Assembly: GCA_902494545.1 (NCBI GenBank)
Contig: CABUTP010000024.1
Location: 1-12,336 of the forward strand
Origin: an uncultured Collinsella sp.
Lineage (GTDB): Bacteria > Actinomycetota > Coriobacteriia > Coriobacteriales > Coriobacteriaceae
Direction: 5' to 3'
DNA: 12,336 nucleotides
In this document: positions 5,894 to 12,151 of the stretch, piece after piece
Layout: each line of letters opens with the position of its first letter
How positions within the stretch are numbered: position 1 is the stretch's first letter
Notes under the pieces: model-generated
What the model was told of the DNA's origin: nothing
Database searches by the model: none
The model's input: the letters and a program-made list of their open reading frames with translations, nothing else
Made by a program: the position numbers and the translations under genes

Positions 5894-5924
5894 AGAGATA
5901 CAAATTGGTCAAAACTCGGACAAT
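5865..5924 (+). promoter_or_regulatory. Probable MarR operator repeats overlapping the promoter
   Basis: GTCAAAATTCGGACTAAT (5874-5891) recurs as GTCAAAACTCGGACAAT (5908-5924), 34 bases apart. The first copy also forms an inverted repeat with the -35 (TTGAC, 4 bases, GTCAA; 5865-5878). The repeats cover the promoter spacer, the -10 and the start region, where a repressor would block RNA polymerase. Binding by the downstream MarR protein is inferred. Confidence 0.55.
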
Positions 5925-5939
5925 CGAATGGTGGGATAG

Positions 5940-6440
5940 ATGAATAGTGCGGTTACGCTGGTCGATTTCGACCGGATGCTCAACGGACTCGACCATATCT
6001 ATTCGGAGTTCTCGCGCACCTGCGGTCTTTCGGACTGCGCCTATTGGATGCTCGTCGACACCAGCACGGCGGGCGGTAGTATCGCCGTGAGCCGTCTGAC
6101 AGGCGAATGGTTCTATAGCAAGCAGACCATTAACTCGGCGATCAAGACGCTTAGGGCGCGAGGACTTGCGACGTTGGAGTTTGCCGAGGGCAGTCGTAAG
6201 AATAAGGTCGTTTGTTTGACCGATGAGGGCCGGCGGTTCGCCGAGCACTATGCGTTGCCGGCGGTTAAAGCCGAGCAGCGTGCCTTTGGCGCGCTCGAGC
6301 CCTGGGAACAGTGTGAGATTATGCGCCTGGTCGGCAAGTTCTCCCATGTTCTTAACGAAGAGTGCGAGGCGTTTAAACAGCAGATGGCCGCTGAGAATGA
6401 GGCTGACGATAAGATCGAGGGGGAGACATGCGACTCTTGA
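5940..6440 (+). CDS. MarR-family transcription repressor
   Basis: This is a 166-residue winged-helix regulator of the MarR type. These proteins work as dimers and are released from DNA by small phenolic or drug-like ligands, or by cysteine oxidation. The N-terminal helix (FDRMLNGLDHIYSEFSRT) fits the dimer domain. Residues about 49-82 (IAVSRLTGEWFYSKQTINSAIKTLRARGL) form the helix-turn-helix, with SKQTINSAIKTL as the recognition helix. The wing follows (FAEGSRKNKVVCLTDEGRRF), close to the family pattern DxRxxxVxLTxxG. The C-terminal helices complete the dimer interface. The ATG is preceded by GTGGGA, a modest ribosome site. The gene overlaps the next one by 13 bases, so it is translated together with the ABC exporter it likely controls. 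The operator-like repeats just upstream suggest that it also represses itself. The family is firm; the ligand is unknown. Confidence 0.9.
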   Translation: MNSAVTLVDFDRMLNGLDHIYSEFSRTCGLSDCAYWMLVDTSTAGGSIAVSRLTGEWFYSKQTINSAIKTLRARGLATLEFAEGSRKNKVVCLTDEGRRFAEHYALPAVKAEQRAFGALEPWEQCEIMRLVGKFSHVLNEECEAFKQQMAAENEADDKIEGETCDS

Positions 6441-8164
6441 TGAGGTTTATGAGGCCGTATCGCGGGCTGATTGCGGTGACGCTGTTTGCAGTGCTGATAG
6501 ATAACGTCGGTACGCTGTTGGTTCCCACGATGCTGGCGAACATGGTCAACACCGGTATTACCACGGGCGATATCGACTATATTTTACGCAACGGCCTGTA
6601 TATGCTTATCGCGACCGGCATGGCCAGCGGCGGCACGGTGCTGGGCTGCTATCTTTCGGCGCGCCTGGCCGCCAACGTGGCCTGCGATATCCGCAATGCC
6701 GTGTACGACAAGTCGCTCGAACTCGCAGCCAGCGACTTTGAACGCTTTGGCACGGGTTCGATGATCACGCGCTCACTCAACGACATCAACGTGATTCAGC
6801 AGGCTATCCTTCAGACGATTCAGCTGGTGCTGCCGGTGCCGTTCTTGGCCGTGGCGGGCATCATCTTTGCCTGGTTTATCGATCCTGCCATGGGCACGCT
6901 GCTGGGCGTGGTCGTTGCGATCGTGCTGGTGGTGGCGGCCTTTACCGTTGCCAACGCCGCGCCGATCTTTATGCGTCTGCAGAGCTTTATCGACCGCATG
7001 AACGTGGTGCTGCGCGAGAACATCGTGGGCGTGCGCGTCATCCGCGCATTTAACAAGGAGCGCCACGAGGAGCAGCGCCTGGACGAGGTGTTTAGCGATT
7101 ACGCGGCCAACGCCATCAAGGTCAACCATCTGTTTGTGGGCCTCGATAGCTCCAGCTTCTTTTTGATGAACATCGCCGAGGTGGCGGTGCTGTGGGTGGG
7201 CGGCAACCGCGCGGGCGTCCATGCCATGCAGATCGGCAGCATCTCGGCCGTGTTGGAATACGCGATCTTGATCCTGTTCTTTGTGATGATGGCGCAGATG
7301 GTGATTCTGACGCTTCCGCGCGCCGCGGCGTGCCTCAACCGTGCGCAGCAGGTGCTCGAAATCGAGCCGAGCATCGTGGACGGCAAGGCAACGCTGGGCG
7401 ACGGGGCGCCTGAGTCCGCAGAAGGTGCCGACGCGGTTGCCGTGTTCGACCATATGTCGTTCCGTTTTGACGATGCCGACGAGGACACCCTGTGCGACCT
7501 GAGCTTTGCCTGTCGCCGTGGCCAGACCACGGCGATTGTAGGCTCGACGGGTTCGGGCAAGTCGACGGTGGCCAAGCTCTTGTTGCGTTTCCACGATGCC
7601 ACGAAGGGCGCCATTCGCCTGAACGGCGTCGATCTGCGCGACCTTTCGCAAGGTGAGATTCGCGGGCATATCGCTTACGTGCCGCAGAAGGCGTGGCTGT
7701 TCTCGGGTACGGTGGCGAGCAACCTGCGCTTTGGCAACGAGGGCGCGACCGAGGCTGACATGCTCCATGCGCTGGAGATTGCCCAGAGCACCTTTGTGCT
7801 CGACCAGCCGCAGGGACTCGATACGCCGGTATCCCAGGGCGGTACGAACTTCTCGGGCGGCCAACGTCAGCGCCTGGCCATTGCCCGTGCGCTCATGAAG
7901 CATGCCGATCTATATATCTTCGATGACAGTTTTTCGGCCCTGGACTTTAAGACCGACGCCGCCCTGCGCCATGCACTGCAGAACGAGACGCGCGATGCCG
8001 CGGTGCTCATCATCGCCCAGCGCATCTCGACTATTTTGCATGCCGATCAGATCGTGGTGCTCAAGGATGGCGAGATCGTGGGACTGGGCACGCATGACGA
8101 GCTCATGGAAACCTGCGAGGTGTACCGCGCTATCGCGGAATCGCAGATGAAGGGAGGTGAGTAG
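6428..8164 (+). CDS. ABC exporter half-transporter A (degenerate ATPase site), multidrug type
   Basis: This is a 578-residue fused membrane-ATPase protein, one half of a type IV heterodimeric ABC exporter. Six transmembrane helices span residues about 13-300. The nucleotide-binding domain covers about 335-578: Walker A GSTGSGKS (372-379), Q-loop Gln420 in YVPQKAWLFSG, signature NFSGGQR (474-480), and Walker B LYIFDDSFSALD. The catalytic Glu after Walker B is Asp500, and the switch His is Gln531 (IIAQRIS). The same two changes occur in TM287, BmrC-type and similar proteins, where one of the two ATP sites is nearly inactive and the partner supplies the working one. It overlaps the MarR gene and ends one base before the partner's ATG. 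Its job is probably export of drugs, lipids or toxic compounds; the substrate cannot be read from sequence. The assignment as the degenerate half is strong. Confidence 0.94.
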   Translation: MRLLMRFMRPYRGLIAVTLFAVLIDNVGTLLVPTMLANMVNTGITTGDIDYILRNGLYMLIATGMASGGTVLGCYLSARLAANVACDIRNAVYDKSLELAASDFERFGTGSMITRSLNDINVIQQAILQTIQLVLPVPFLAVAGIIFAWFIDPAMGTLLGVVVAIVLVVAAFTVANAAPIFMRLQSFIDRMNVVLRENIVGVRVIRAFNKERHEEQRLDEVFSDYAANAIKVNHLFVGLDSSSFFLMNIAEVAVLWVGGNRAGVHAMQIGSISAVLEYAILILFFVMMAQMVILTLPRAAACLNRAQQVLEIEPSIVDGKATLGDGAPESAEGADAVAVFDHMSFRFDDADEDTLCDLSFACRRGQTTAIVGSTGSGKSTVAKLLLRFHDATKGAIRLNGVDLRDLSQGEIRGHIAYVPQKAWLFSGTVASNLRFGNEGATEADMLHALEIAQSTFVLDQPQGLDTPVSQGGTNFSGGQRQRLAIARALMKHADLYIFDDSFSALDFKTDAALRHALQNETRDAAVLIIAQRISTILHADQIVVLKDGEIVGLGTHDELMETCEVYRAIAESQMKGGE

Positions 8165-8165
8165 C

Positions 8166-10169
8166 ATGACCGAGGAGCTCAAGAAGCAGGGCATCGCCGA
8201 TGACGCCGCAGTTGCAGAGGTAGCCGAGGAGACGGACGTCACGCCCGACCTGGACGAAGCCGCCAAGGCAGCGGCGGAGCGCGAGGCTCGCCGCCAGGCA
8301 CTCTACGAGGAGAACGAGCGTGCCGAGGACGAGCGCGCCCGCGCCGAGGCGGAGCGCATGCGCGACGTTGACGACGAGGACGAGGACGAGACGCCCCGCG
8401 ACACCTGGGCGACGGTGCGCCGCCTGTGGAGCGAGGCCGCCGGGGACCATTGGCGCTTCTATATCGTGTTCGCGAGCATCGTGTTCTATGTCATCTTTAA
8501 CACCGCGGCGCCGGCTTACAGCGCCCGTGTGATCGATGAGTTGTGGGGGCACATGAAGCTGGCGTTTGCCAACAACGCTACCTTCAGCATTACCTGGGAG
8601 AACTGCGGTAGGACCATCTTCATCTACTTTATGATCTGGACCGCCGCCGCCTCGTTCTACGCACTCCAGAGCTTTTTGATGTCGAGCGTTGCCGAGCGCC
8701 TCAACCTGCGCCTACGCAACCGCATCGCACAAAAGCTCAACCGTCTGCCGCTTGCCTACTTTGACGCGCATCGTCCCGGCGAGGTCGTCAGCCGTGCGAC
8801 CAACGACTTGGACAAGATGTCCGAGAGCATGCAGCGCGGCTTGCTGCAGCTGCTGGTGTCGATCGGTACCGTGGCGGGCGCCGTGAGCGTGATGTTCGTG
8901 TTTAGCGTGCCGCTCACGCTCGTCTTTTTGTTCTTTACGGCGCTTTCGCTTCTGGTGACAAAGGTCGTGTCGCGCCGCACGCACGATGTGACGGGCGAGC
9001 GCCAGGAGTGGGTGTCCAAGATAACGAGCGCGGTCGAGGAGGGCTACTCTGGCCGTCTGGTGATCCGTGCGTTTAACCGCGAGCGCCAGAGCTCTGCCGA
9101 GGTACACGAGGCTTCGAAGGAGCTGGCGCGCGTGAGCACCAAGGCCGACTTTATGATTAACGCCGTCGGCCCCGCGGTGCGCTTTATCGGCCGCTTGGCG
9201 CAGATCGTGATTGCGCTGGTGGGCTGCAACATGTTGGTTGCCGGGCATATGACCGTTGGCGTGTTCCAGGCGTTCTTCCAGTTTATCTACGAGGCGTCCG
9301 AGCCCATGACGCAGCTGTCGTTTACCTTTAACTCGCTGCAGAGCGCGCTGGCGAGCGCCGAGCGCGTGTTCGACCTGCTCGACGAGTCCGAGATGGAAGC
9401 CGATCCGGTGCCGGCGGCCGCCGCCAAGCTGCCGGGCAAGGTGGAGGGCCGTGTTGCCTTTGAACACGTGCGTTTTGGCTATGCGCCCGACAAGCCGCTC
9501 ATGCGCGACGTGTCGTTTGCCGCCGAGCCGGGTCAGAAGATCGCGGTGGTGGGAACCACGGGCGCGGGCAAGACCACGCTCATCAATCTGCTCATGCGCT
9601 TCTACGAGATCGACGGTGGCCGCATTACCCTCGACGGTGTGGACACGAGCCGTATGGATCGCGGCGAGCTGCGGCAGCAGTTTGGCATGGTGCTGCAGGA
9701 CGCCTGGCTGTTCGACGGCACGATTGCCGAAAACATCGCCTACGGCTGCCCCGAGGCAACGCGCGACGAGATCGTGGCTGCCGCCCGCGCCGCGCAGGTC
9801 GACTTCTTTGTGCGCACCATGCCGCAGAGCTACGACACGCGCGTGGCCAACGATGCCGAAAGCATCAGCCAGGGCCAACGTCAACTGCTGACCATCGCGC
9901 GCGTGCTGCTCAACAACCCGGCGATCCTCATTCTGGACGAGGCGACGTCGAGCGTGGACACGCGCACCGAGCTCGCCATCGGCCGCGCCATGGACGCGCT
10001 CATGCGCGGGCGCACGAGCTTTGTGATCGCGCATCGCCTGTCGACGATCGTGGATGCCGATCTCATCCTGGTCATGGATCACGGCAATATCATCGAGCAG
10101 GGTACGCACAAGGAGCTGCTGGCTGCCGAGGGCGCTTATGCCGACCTCTACCTAAGCCAGTTCGCATAA
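8166..10169 (+). CDS. ABC exporter half-transporter B (canonical ATPase site), multidrug type
   Basis: This 667-residue protein is the partner half of the exporter. Residues 1-80 are an unusual highly charged, mostly acidic extension, probably coiled coil, ending in DVDDEDEDE. The membrane domain follows (helices from about 97 to 400). The nucleotide-binding domain is at about 425-667: Walker A GTTGAGKT (463-470), Q-loop Gln511, signature ISQGQ (567-571), Walker B ILILDE with catalytic Glu592, and switch His623 in IAHRLS. The signature has Q in place of the second G (SQGQ), as in TM288; in these heterodimers that signature faces the inactive site. The ATG at 8166 is chosen over a GTG at 8157, because AGGGAGG lies 8 bases before the ATG and would overlap the GTG. 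Start and stop of the two genes are separated by one base, so subunits should be made in equal amounts. The substrate is unknown. Confidence 0.94.
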   Translation: MTEELKKQGIADDAAVAEVAEETDVTPDLDEAAKAAAEREARRQALYEENERAEDERARAEAERMRDVDDEDEDETPRDTWATVRRLWSEAAGDHWRFYIVFASIVFYVIFNTAAPAYSARVIDELWGHMKLAFANNATFSITWENCGRTIFIYFMIWTAAASFYALQSFLMSSVAERLNLRLRNRIAQKLNRLPLAYFDAHRPGEVVSRATNDLDKMSESMQRGLLQLLVSIGTVAGAVSVMFVFSVPLTLVFLFFTALSLLVTKVVSRRTHDVTGERQEWVSKITSAVEEGYSGRLVIRAFNRERQSSAEVHEASKELARVSTKADFMINAVGPAVRFIGRLAQIVIALVGCNMLVAGHMTVGVFQAFFQFIYEASEPMTQLSFTFNSLQSALASAERVFDLLDESEMEADPVPAAAAKLPGKVEGRVAFEHVRFGYAPDKPLMRDVSFAAEPGQKIAVVGTTGAGKTTLINLLMRFYEIDGGRITLDGVDTSRMDRGELRQQFGMVLQDAWLFDGTIAENIAYGCPEATRDEIVAAARAAQVDFFVRTMPQSYDTRVANDAESISQGQRQLLTIARVLLNNPAILILDEATSSVDTRTELAIGRAMDALMRGRTSFVIAHRLSTIVDADLILVMDHGNIIEQGTHKELLAAEGAYADLYLSQFA

Positions 10170-10170
10170 G

Positions 10171-10198
10171 GTGACAAAGGGGCAGTCCCACATGTCAC
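10171..10198. repeat. REP-like palindrome between convergent genes
   Basis: GTGACA (10171-10176) is the exact reverse complement of TGTCAC (10193-10198). Inside, GGGG and TCCC can pair around CAG. It starts one base after the exporter stop codon. I recall similar GTGACA...GGGAC...TGTCAC palindromes scattered between genes in many GC-rich bacteria, but this cannot be checked here. It has no T run, so it is not a clear terminator. Confidence 0.5.
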
Positions 10199-10210
10199 AT
10201 CGAGAAGAAG

Positions 10211-10223
10211 GCCCGCCGCGGGC
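10211..10223 (-). terminator. Likely terminator of cysE (minus strand)
   Basis: GCCCG pairs with CGGGC around a 3-base loop, and on the minus strand the hairpin is followed by the T-rich tail CTTCTTCTC. It lies about 57 bases after the cysE stop. The stem is short but GC-rich. Confidence 0.5.
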
Positions 10224-10280
10224 GGATTCCCCGACGCACCTTTTGTGTTGGCGTTCATGCTGTGGTGGTTGCCCGCGGCC

Positions 10281-10985
10281 CTAGCGCTCGTCCACGAGCT
10301 TGGCGACGAGGGCCTTGAGCTCAGCCACCTCTCGCTCGAGCTCCTTGACGCGGCGGGCATTTTCGGTGATGCCCTGACGGTTGAGGGCGCTCTGCTCGGC
10401 GGCATCGTCGGGCATGTACTCGCGATGCTGTTTGGCGTCAAAGCTCTCCTCGAACACGCGGCAGCCGTTGCGCTTGATGATGCGGCCTGGCACGCCCACG
10501 ACGGTGCAGTTGTCGGGCACGTCCTTGACGACGACCGAGTTGCCGCCGATTTTGACGTTGTTGCCGATGTGGATGTTGCCAAGCACTTTGGCGCCCGTGC
10601 CCACCGTGACATTGTTGCCCAGGGTGGGGTGGCGTTTGCCGGTCTCATTGCCGGTGCCGCCGAGCGTGACGCCCTGGTAGAGCACACAGTTGTCGCCCAC
10701 GATGGTGGTTTCGCCGATGACGACGCCCATGGCGTGGTCGATAAAGAAGTGCTTGCCGATTTGCGCGGCGGGATGAATCTCGACGCCGGTGATGTGGCGG
10801 GTGATTTGCGAGAGCACGCGGGCGAGCGAGCAATGACCGTGCTCCCAGAGCCAGTGCTCGGGCACATGGTTCCACTTGGCGTGCAGGCCAGGATAGGAAA
10901 GGAAGATGACCAGGGCACTTTGCGCGGCAGGGTCCTGCGCCTGGACGGTCTTGATGTCCTCGCGAATGGTATTGATAAAGCTCAC
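10281..10985 (-). CDS. cysE: Serine O-acetyltransferase
   Basis: This 234-residue cytoplasmic enzyme joins an acetyl group from acetyl-CoA to L-serine, the first step of cysteine synthesis. The C-terminal part is a left-handed beta-helix built of hexapeptide repeats (from about residue 66 to 168). The core IHPAAQIGKHFFIDHAMGVVIGET holds the catalytic His84; GVTLGGTG (105-112) and KRHPTLG (His119) complete the typical pattern. The N-terminal helical region is short, as in the EpsC/Bacillus type, compared with about 273 residues in E. coli. Residues about 205-234 form a charged leucine-containing coiled coil, and the chain ends in DER. The end thus lacks the terminal Ile that E. coli CysE inserts into cysteine synthase. 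The start is GTG, with AGGGAGGG 6 bases before it. It stands alone, convergent with the exporter and divergent from the DedA gene. Identity is firm; maltose or other hexapeptide transferases are unlikely given the DHAMG and GGTG motifs. Confidence 0.93.
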   Translation of the reverse strand: MSFINTIREDIKTVQAQDPAAQSALVIFLSYPGLHAKWNHVPEHWLWEHGHCSLARVLSQITRHITGVEIHPAAQIGKHFFIDHAMGVVIGETTIVGDNCVLYQGVTLGGTGNETGKRHPTLGNNVTVGTGAKVLGNIHIGNNVKIGGNSVVVKDVPDNCTVVGVPGRIIKRNGCRVFEESFDAKQHREYMPDDAAEQSALNRQGITENARRVKELEREVAELKALVAKLVDER

Positions 10986-11026
10986 CGGCCGCCCTCCCTT
11001 AGCGCCATGGCAATGCGATTCAATAA

Positions 11027-11043
11027 AGTATAGCGATTCGCTA
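11027..11043 (-). promoter_or_regulatory. Putative cysE -10 box with adjoining 13-bp palindrome
   Basis: On the minus strand TATACT (11027-11032) is a good -10, about 40 bases from the GTG. The perfect odd palindrome TAGCGA-T-TCGCTA (11031-11043) overlaps its upstream edge and lies where an operator would block or help RNA polymerase. No good -35 is visible, which fits an activated promoter. Confidence 0.4.
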
Positions 11044-11157
11044 GGGATTAGGAAGGGCGATCTTGCTTTGCTTTGGGCGACAAGTGTCAGTTATGCAAAC
11101 TTGCTGGTAATGGAGTCATGCTTTTGTGGGGTCGCGCTCGCGGGGGCGCCGCAACCG

Positions 11158-11163
11158 TATACT
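11158..11163 (+). promoter_or_regulatory. Putative -10 box of the DedA gene
   Basis: TATACT matches 5 of 6 consensus bases and lies about 47 bases before the start codon. No -35 is seen at the right spacing. Confidence 0.35.
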
Positions 11164-11209
11164 GGTCAACTTGGACGTGTCCGCGCCCACAACTGAGAGG
11201 TTTTACTTC

Positions 11210-11857
11210 ATGGGTTTCATCAATTTCATTGCCGAGCTGCTTAAGGACCCGCGCACCGCGATCGCCAGCTGGATCGCCGCCGGCCCGCTTATGGCCTACG
11301 GCTGCGTGTTCCTGATCATCTTTATCGAGACGGGCGTGGTGTTCTTCCCGTTCCTTCCCGGCGACTCGCTGCTGTTTGCCTCGGGCTTCTTTGCCCATAA
11401 CGGCGGCTTTAACATCGTGGCGCTTCTGGCCACCGCATGGGCCGCGGCCATCCTGGGCGATCAGTGCAACTTTATGATTGGCCACTTCTTTGGCCGCAAG
11501 ATCATCGCTTCGGGCAAGGTAAAGGCCATGACGCCCGAGCGCATTAAAAAGTCCGAGGATTTCTTGGACAAGTGGGGTCACCTGGCCATCTTCCTCGGTC
11601 GCTTCTTCCCGTTCATCCGCACCTTTGTGCCTTTTATCGCTGGCATGGGCGGCATGCACTGGCGCAACTTTGTCATCTTTAACGTGCTGGGTGGCATTAC
11701 CTGGTCGACGGTCTTTACGCTGCTGGGTTACTTCTTTGGTGGCATTCCGTTTGTGCAGGAGCACTTTGAGCTGCTGATCGTCGGCATTGTCGCCGTGTCG
11801 ATCATTCCGACCGTGGTCGGTCTGGTTAAGGCTAAGCTCGGTAAAAAGAACGCCTAG
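11210..11857 (+). CDS. DedA-family membrane protein
   Basis: This is a 215-residue inner (cytoplasmic) membrane protein. DedA proteins are thought to move lipids such as undecaprenyl phosphate or phospholipids, or to keep proton-driven balance in the membrane. Family hallmarks are clear: IFIETGVVFFPFLPGDSLL (38-55), GDQCNFMIGHFFGR (83-96) and FLGRFFPFIRTFVPFIAGMGGM (128-149). Glu40, Asp52, Arg131 and Arg137 sit at the positions that match essential residues reported for E. coli YqjA (E39, D51, R130, R136; from memory). Four to five hydrophobic segments and two re-entrant-like stretches fit the family fold. The start ATG at 11210 follows GAGAGG with 9 bases between. A longer reading frame from 11126 has no family similarity. 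It is transcribed alone and ends in a strong terminator. The exact lipid is not predictable, though UptA-like undecaprenyl-phosphate recycling would suit a wall-building Gram-positive. Confidence 0.92.
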   Translation: MGFINFIAELLKDPRTAIASWIAAGPLMAYGCVFLIIFIETGVVFFPFLPGDSLLFASGFFAHNGGFNIVALLATAWAAAILGDQCNFMIGHFFGRKIIASGKVKAMTPERIKKSEDFLDKWGHLAIFLGRFFPFIRTFVPFIAGMGGMHWRNFVIFNVLGGITWSTVFTLLGYFFGGIPFVQEHFELLIVGIVAVSIIPTVVGLVKAKLGKKNA

Positions 11858-11876
11858 TCCGAGTTTGTTTTCGGAC
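11857..11876 (+). other. Small hairpin overlapping the DedA stop codon
   Basis: GTCCGA (11857-11862) pairs with TCGGAC (11871-11876) around an 8-base loop, beginning at the last base of the TAG stop. It has no T run. It may protect the 3' end or help release ribosomes. Confidence 0.4.
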
Positions 11877-11887
11877 GTTAATTCCAG

Positions 11888-11919
11888 GGCCCGTCATCGG
11901 ATTCGATGGCGGGCCTTTT
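11888..11919 (+). terminator. Rho-independent terminator after the DedA gene
   Basis: GGCCCG (11888-11893) pairs with CGGGCC (11910-11915), with a T-G wobble and a further CATCG/CGATG pairing inside, and a 4-base loop. TTTTGTGTT follows. This is a strong terminator. Confidence 0.92.
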
Positions 11920-11967
11920 GTGTTGAAGGCAAATGAAAATACTTTACTTAGTTAAAGAAAAAGCGTT

Positions 11968-11994
11968 TTATCAGACGCGTACGGGGAGTACAAT
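11968..11994 (+). promoter_or_regulatory. Putative ilvE promoter
   Basis: TACAAT (11989-11994) matches the -10 consensus at 5 of 6. TTATCA (11968-11973) matches the -35 at 4 of 6 with a short 15-base spacer; TTTTAT at 17 bases is the alternative. Transcription would start at about 12001-12002, giving a leader of about 146 bases before ilvE. Confidence 0.5.
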
Positions 11995-12001
11995 CTCGTG
12001 C

Positions 12002-12151
12002 ATGCGAATCGACGTGCCATCGGCTTTGATGCTGTTCGCGTGTCCCGTCCGGCTCTACGCTCCGGGCGTGCGACGTTGCGACGCGGTCGGCCTCGGTCCT
12101 TGCGTGCGAGTTCGCGAGTATGCAACTGTGTATGTAAGGAGCGACACATGA
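12002..12151 (+). CDS. Possible leaderless 49-codon leader ORF overlapping the ilvE start
   Basis: The frame starts with an ATG that coincides with the predicted transcription start, as in leaderless messages, which are common in Actinobacteria. It runs 49 codons and its TGA overlaps the ilvE start codon as ATGA. The peptide is rich in Val (8), Arg and Leu and has three Cys, but has no run of Val, Ile or Leu codons as in classic attenuators. The leader RNA can form a hairpin (CGTCCGG 12046-12052 with CCGGGCG 12062-12068), without a T run. It could tune ilvE translation, or it could be a chance frame in GC-rich DNA. Confidence is low. Confidence 0.25.
   Translation: MRIDVPSALMLFACPVRLYAPGVRRCDAVGLGPCVRVREYATVYVRSDT

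Noticed and set aside
6773..7903. A 376-codon minus-strand frame opposite exporter half A
   Set aside because: It has the same shadow pattern: an His/Arg-rich product and no domain, with the true ABC gene on the other strand.
8712..10109. A long open frame (about 465 codons) on the minus strand opposite exporter half B
   Set aside because: It is a shadow frame caused by GC-rich codon bias. It is His/Arg-rich with no family likeness, and the plus strand shows all ABC motifs.
10245..11033. A 262-codon plus-strand frame opposite cysE
   Set aside because: It is antisense to an unmistakable serine acetyltransferase, with no ribosome site or motif of its own.
11920..12147. T-box riboswitch or classic attenuator ahead of ilvE
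   Set aside because: No TGGNACCGCG-type T-box sequence, no run of branched-chain codons, and no terminator hairpin with a T run were found.
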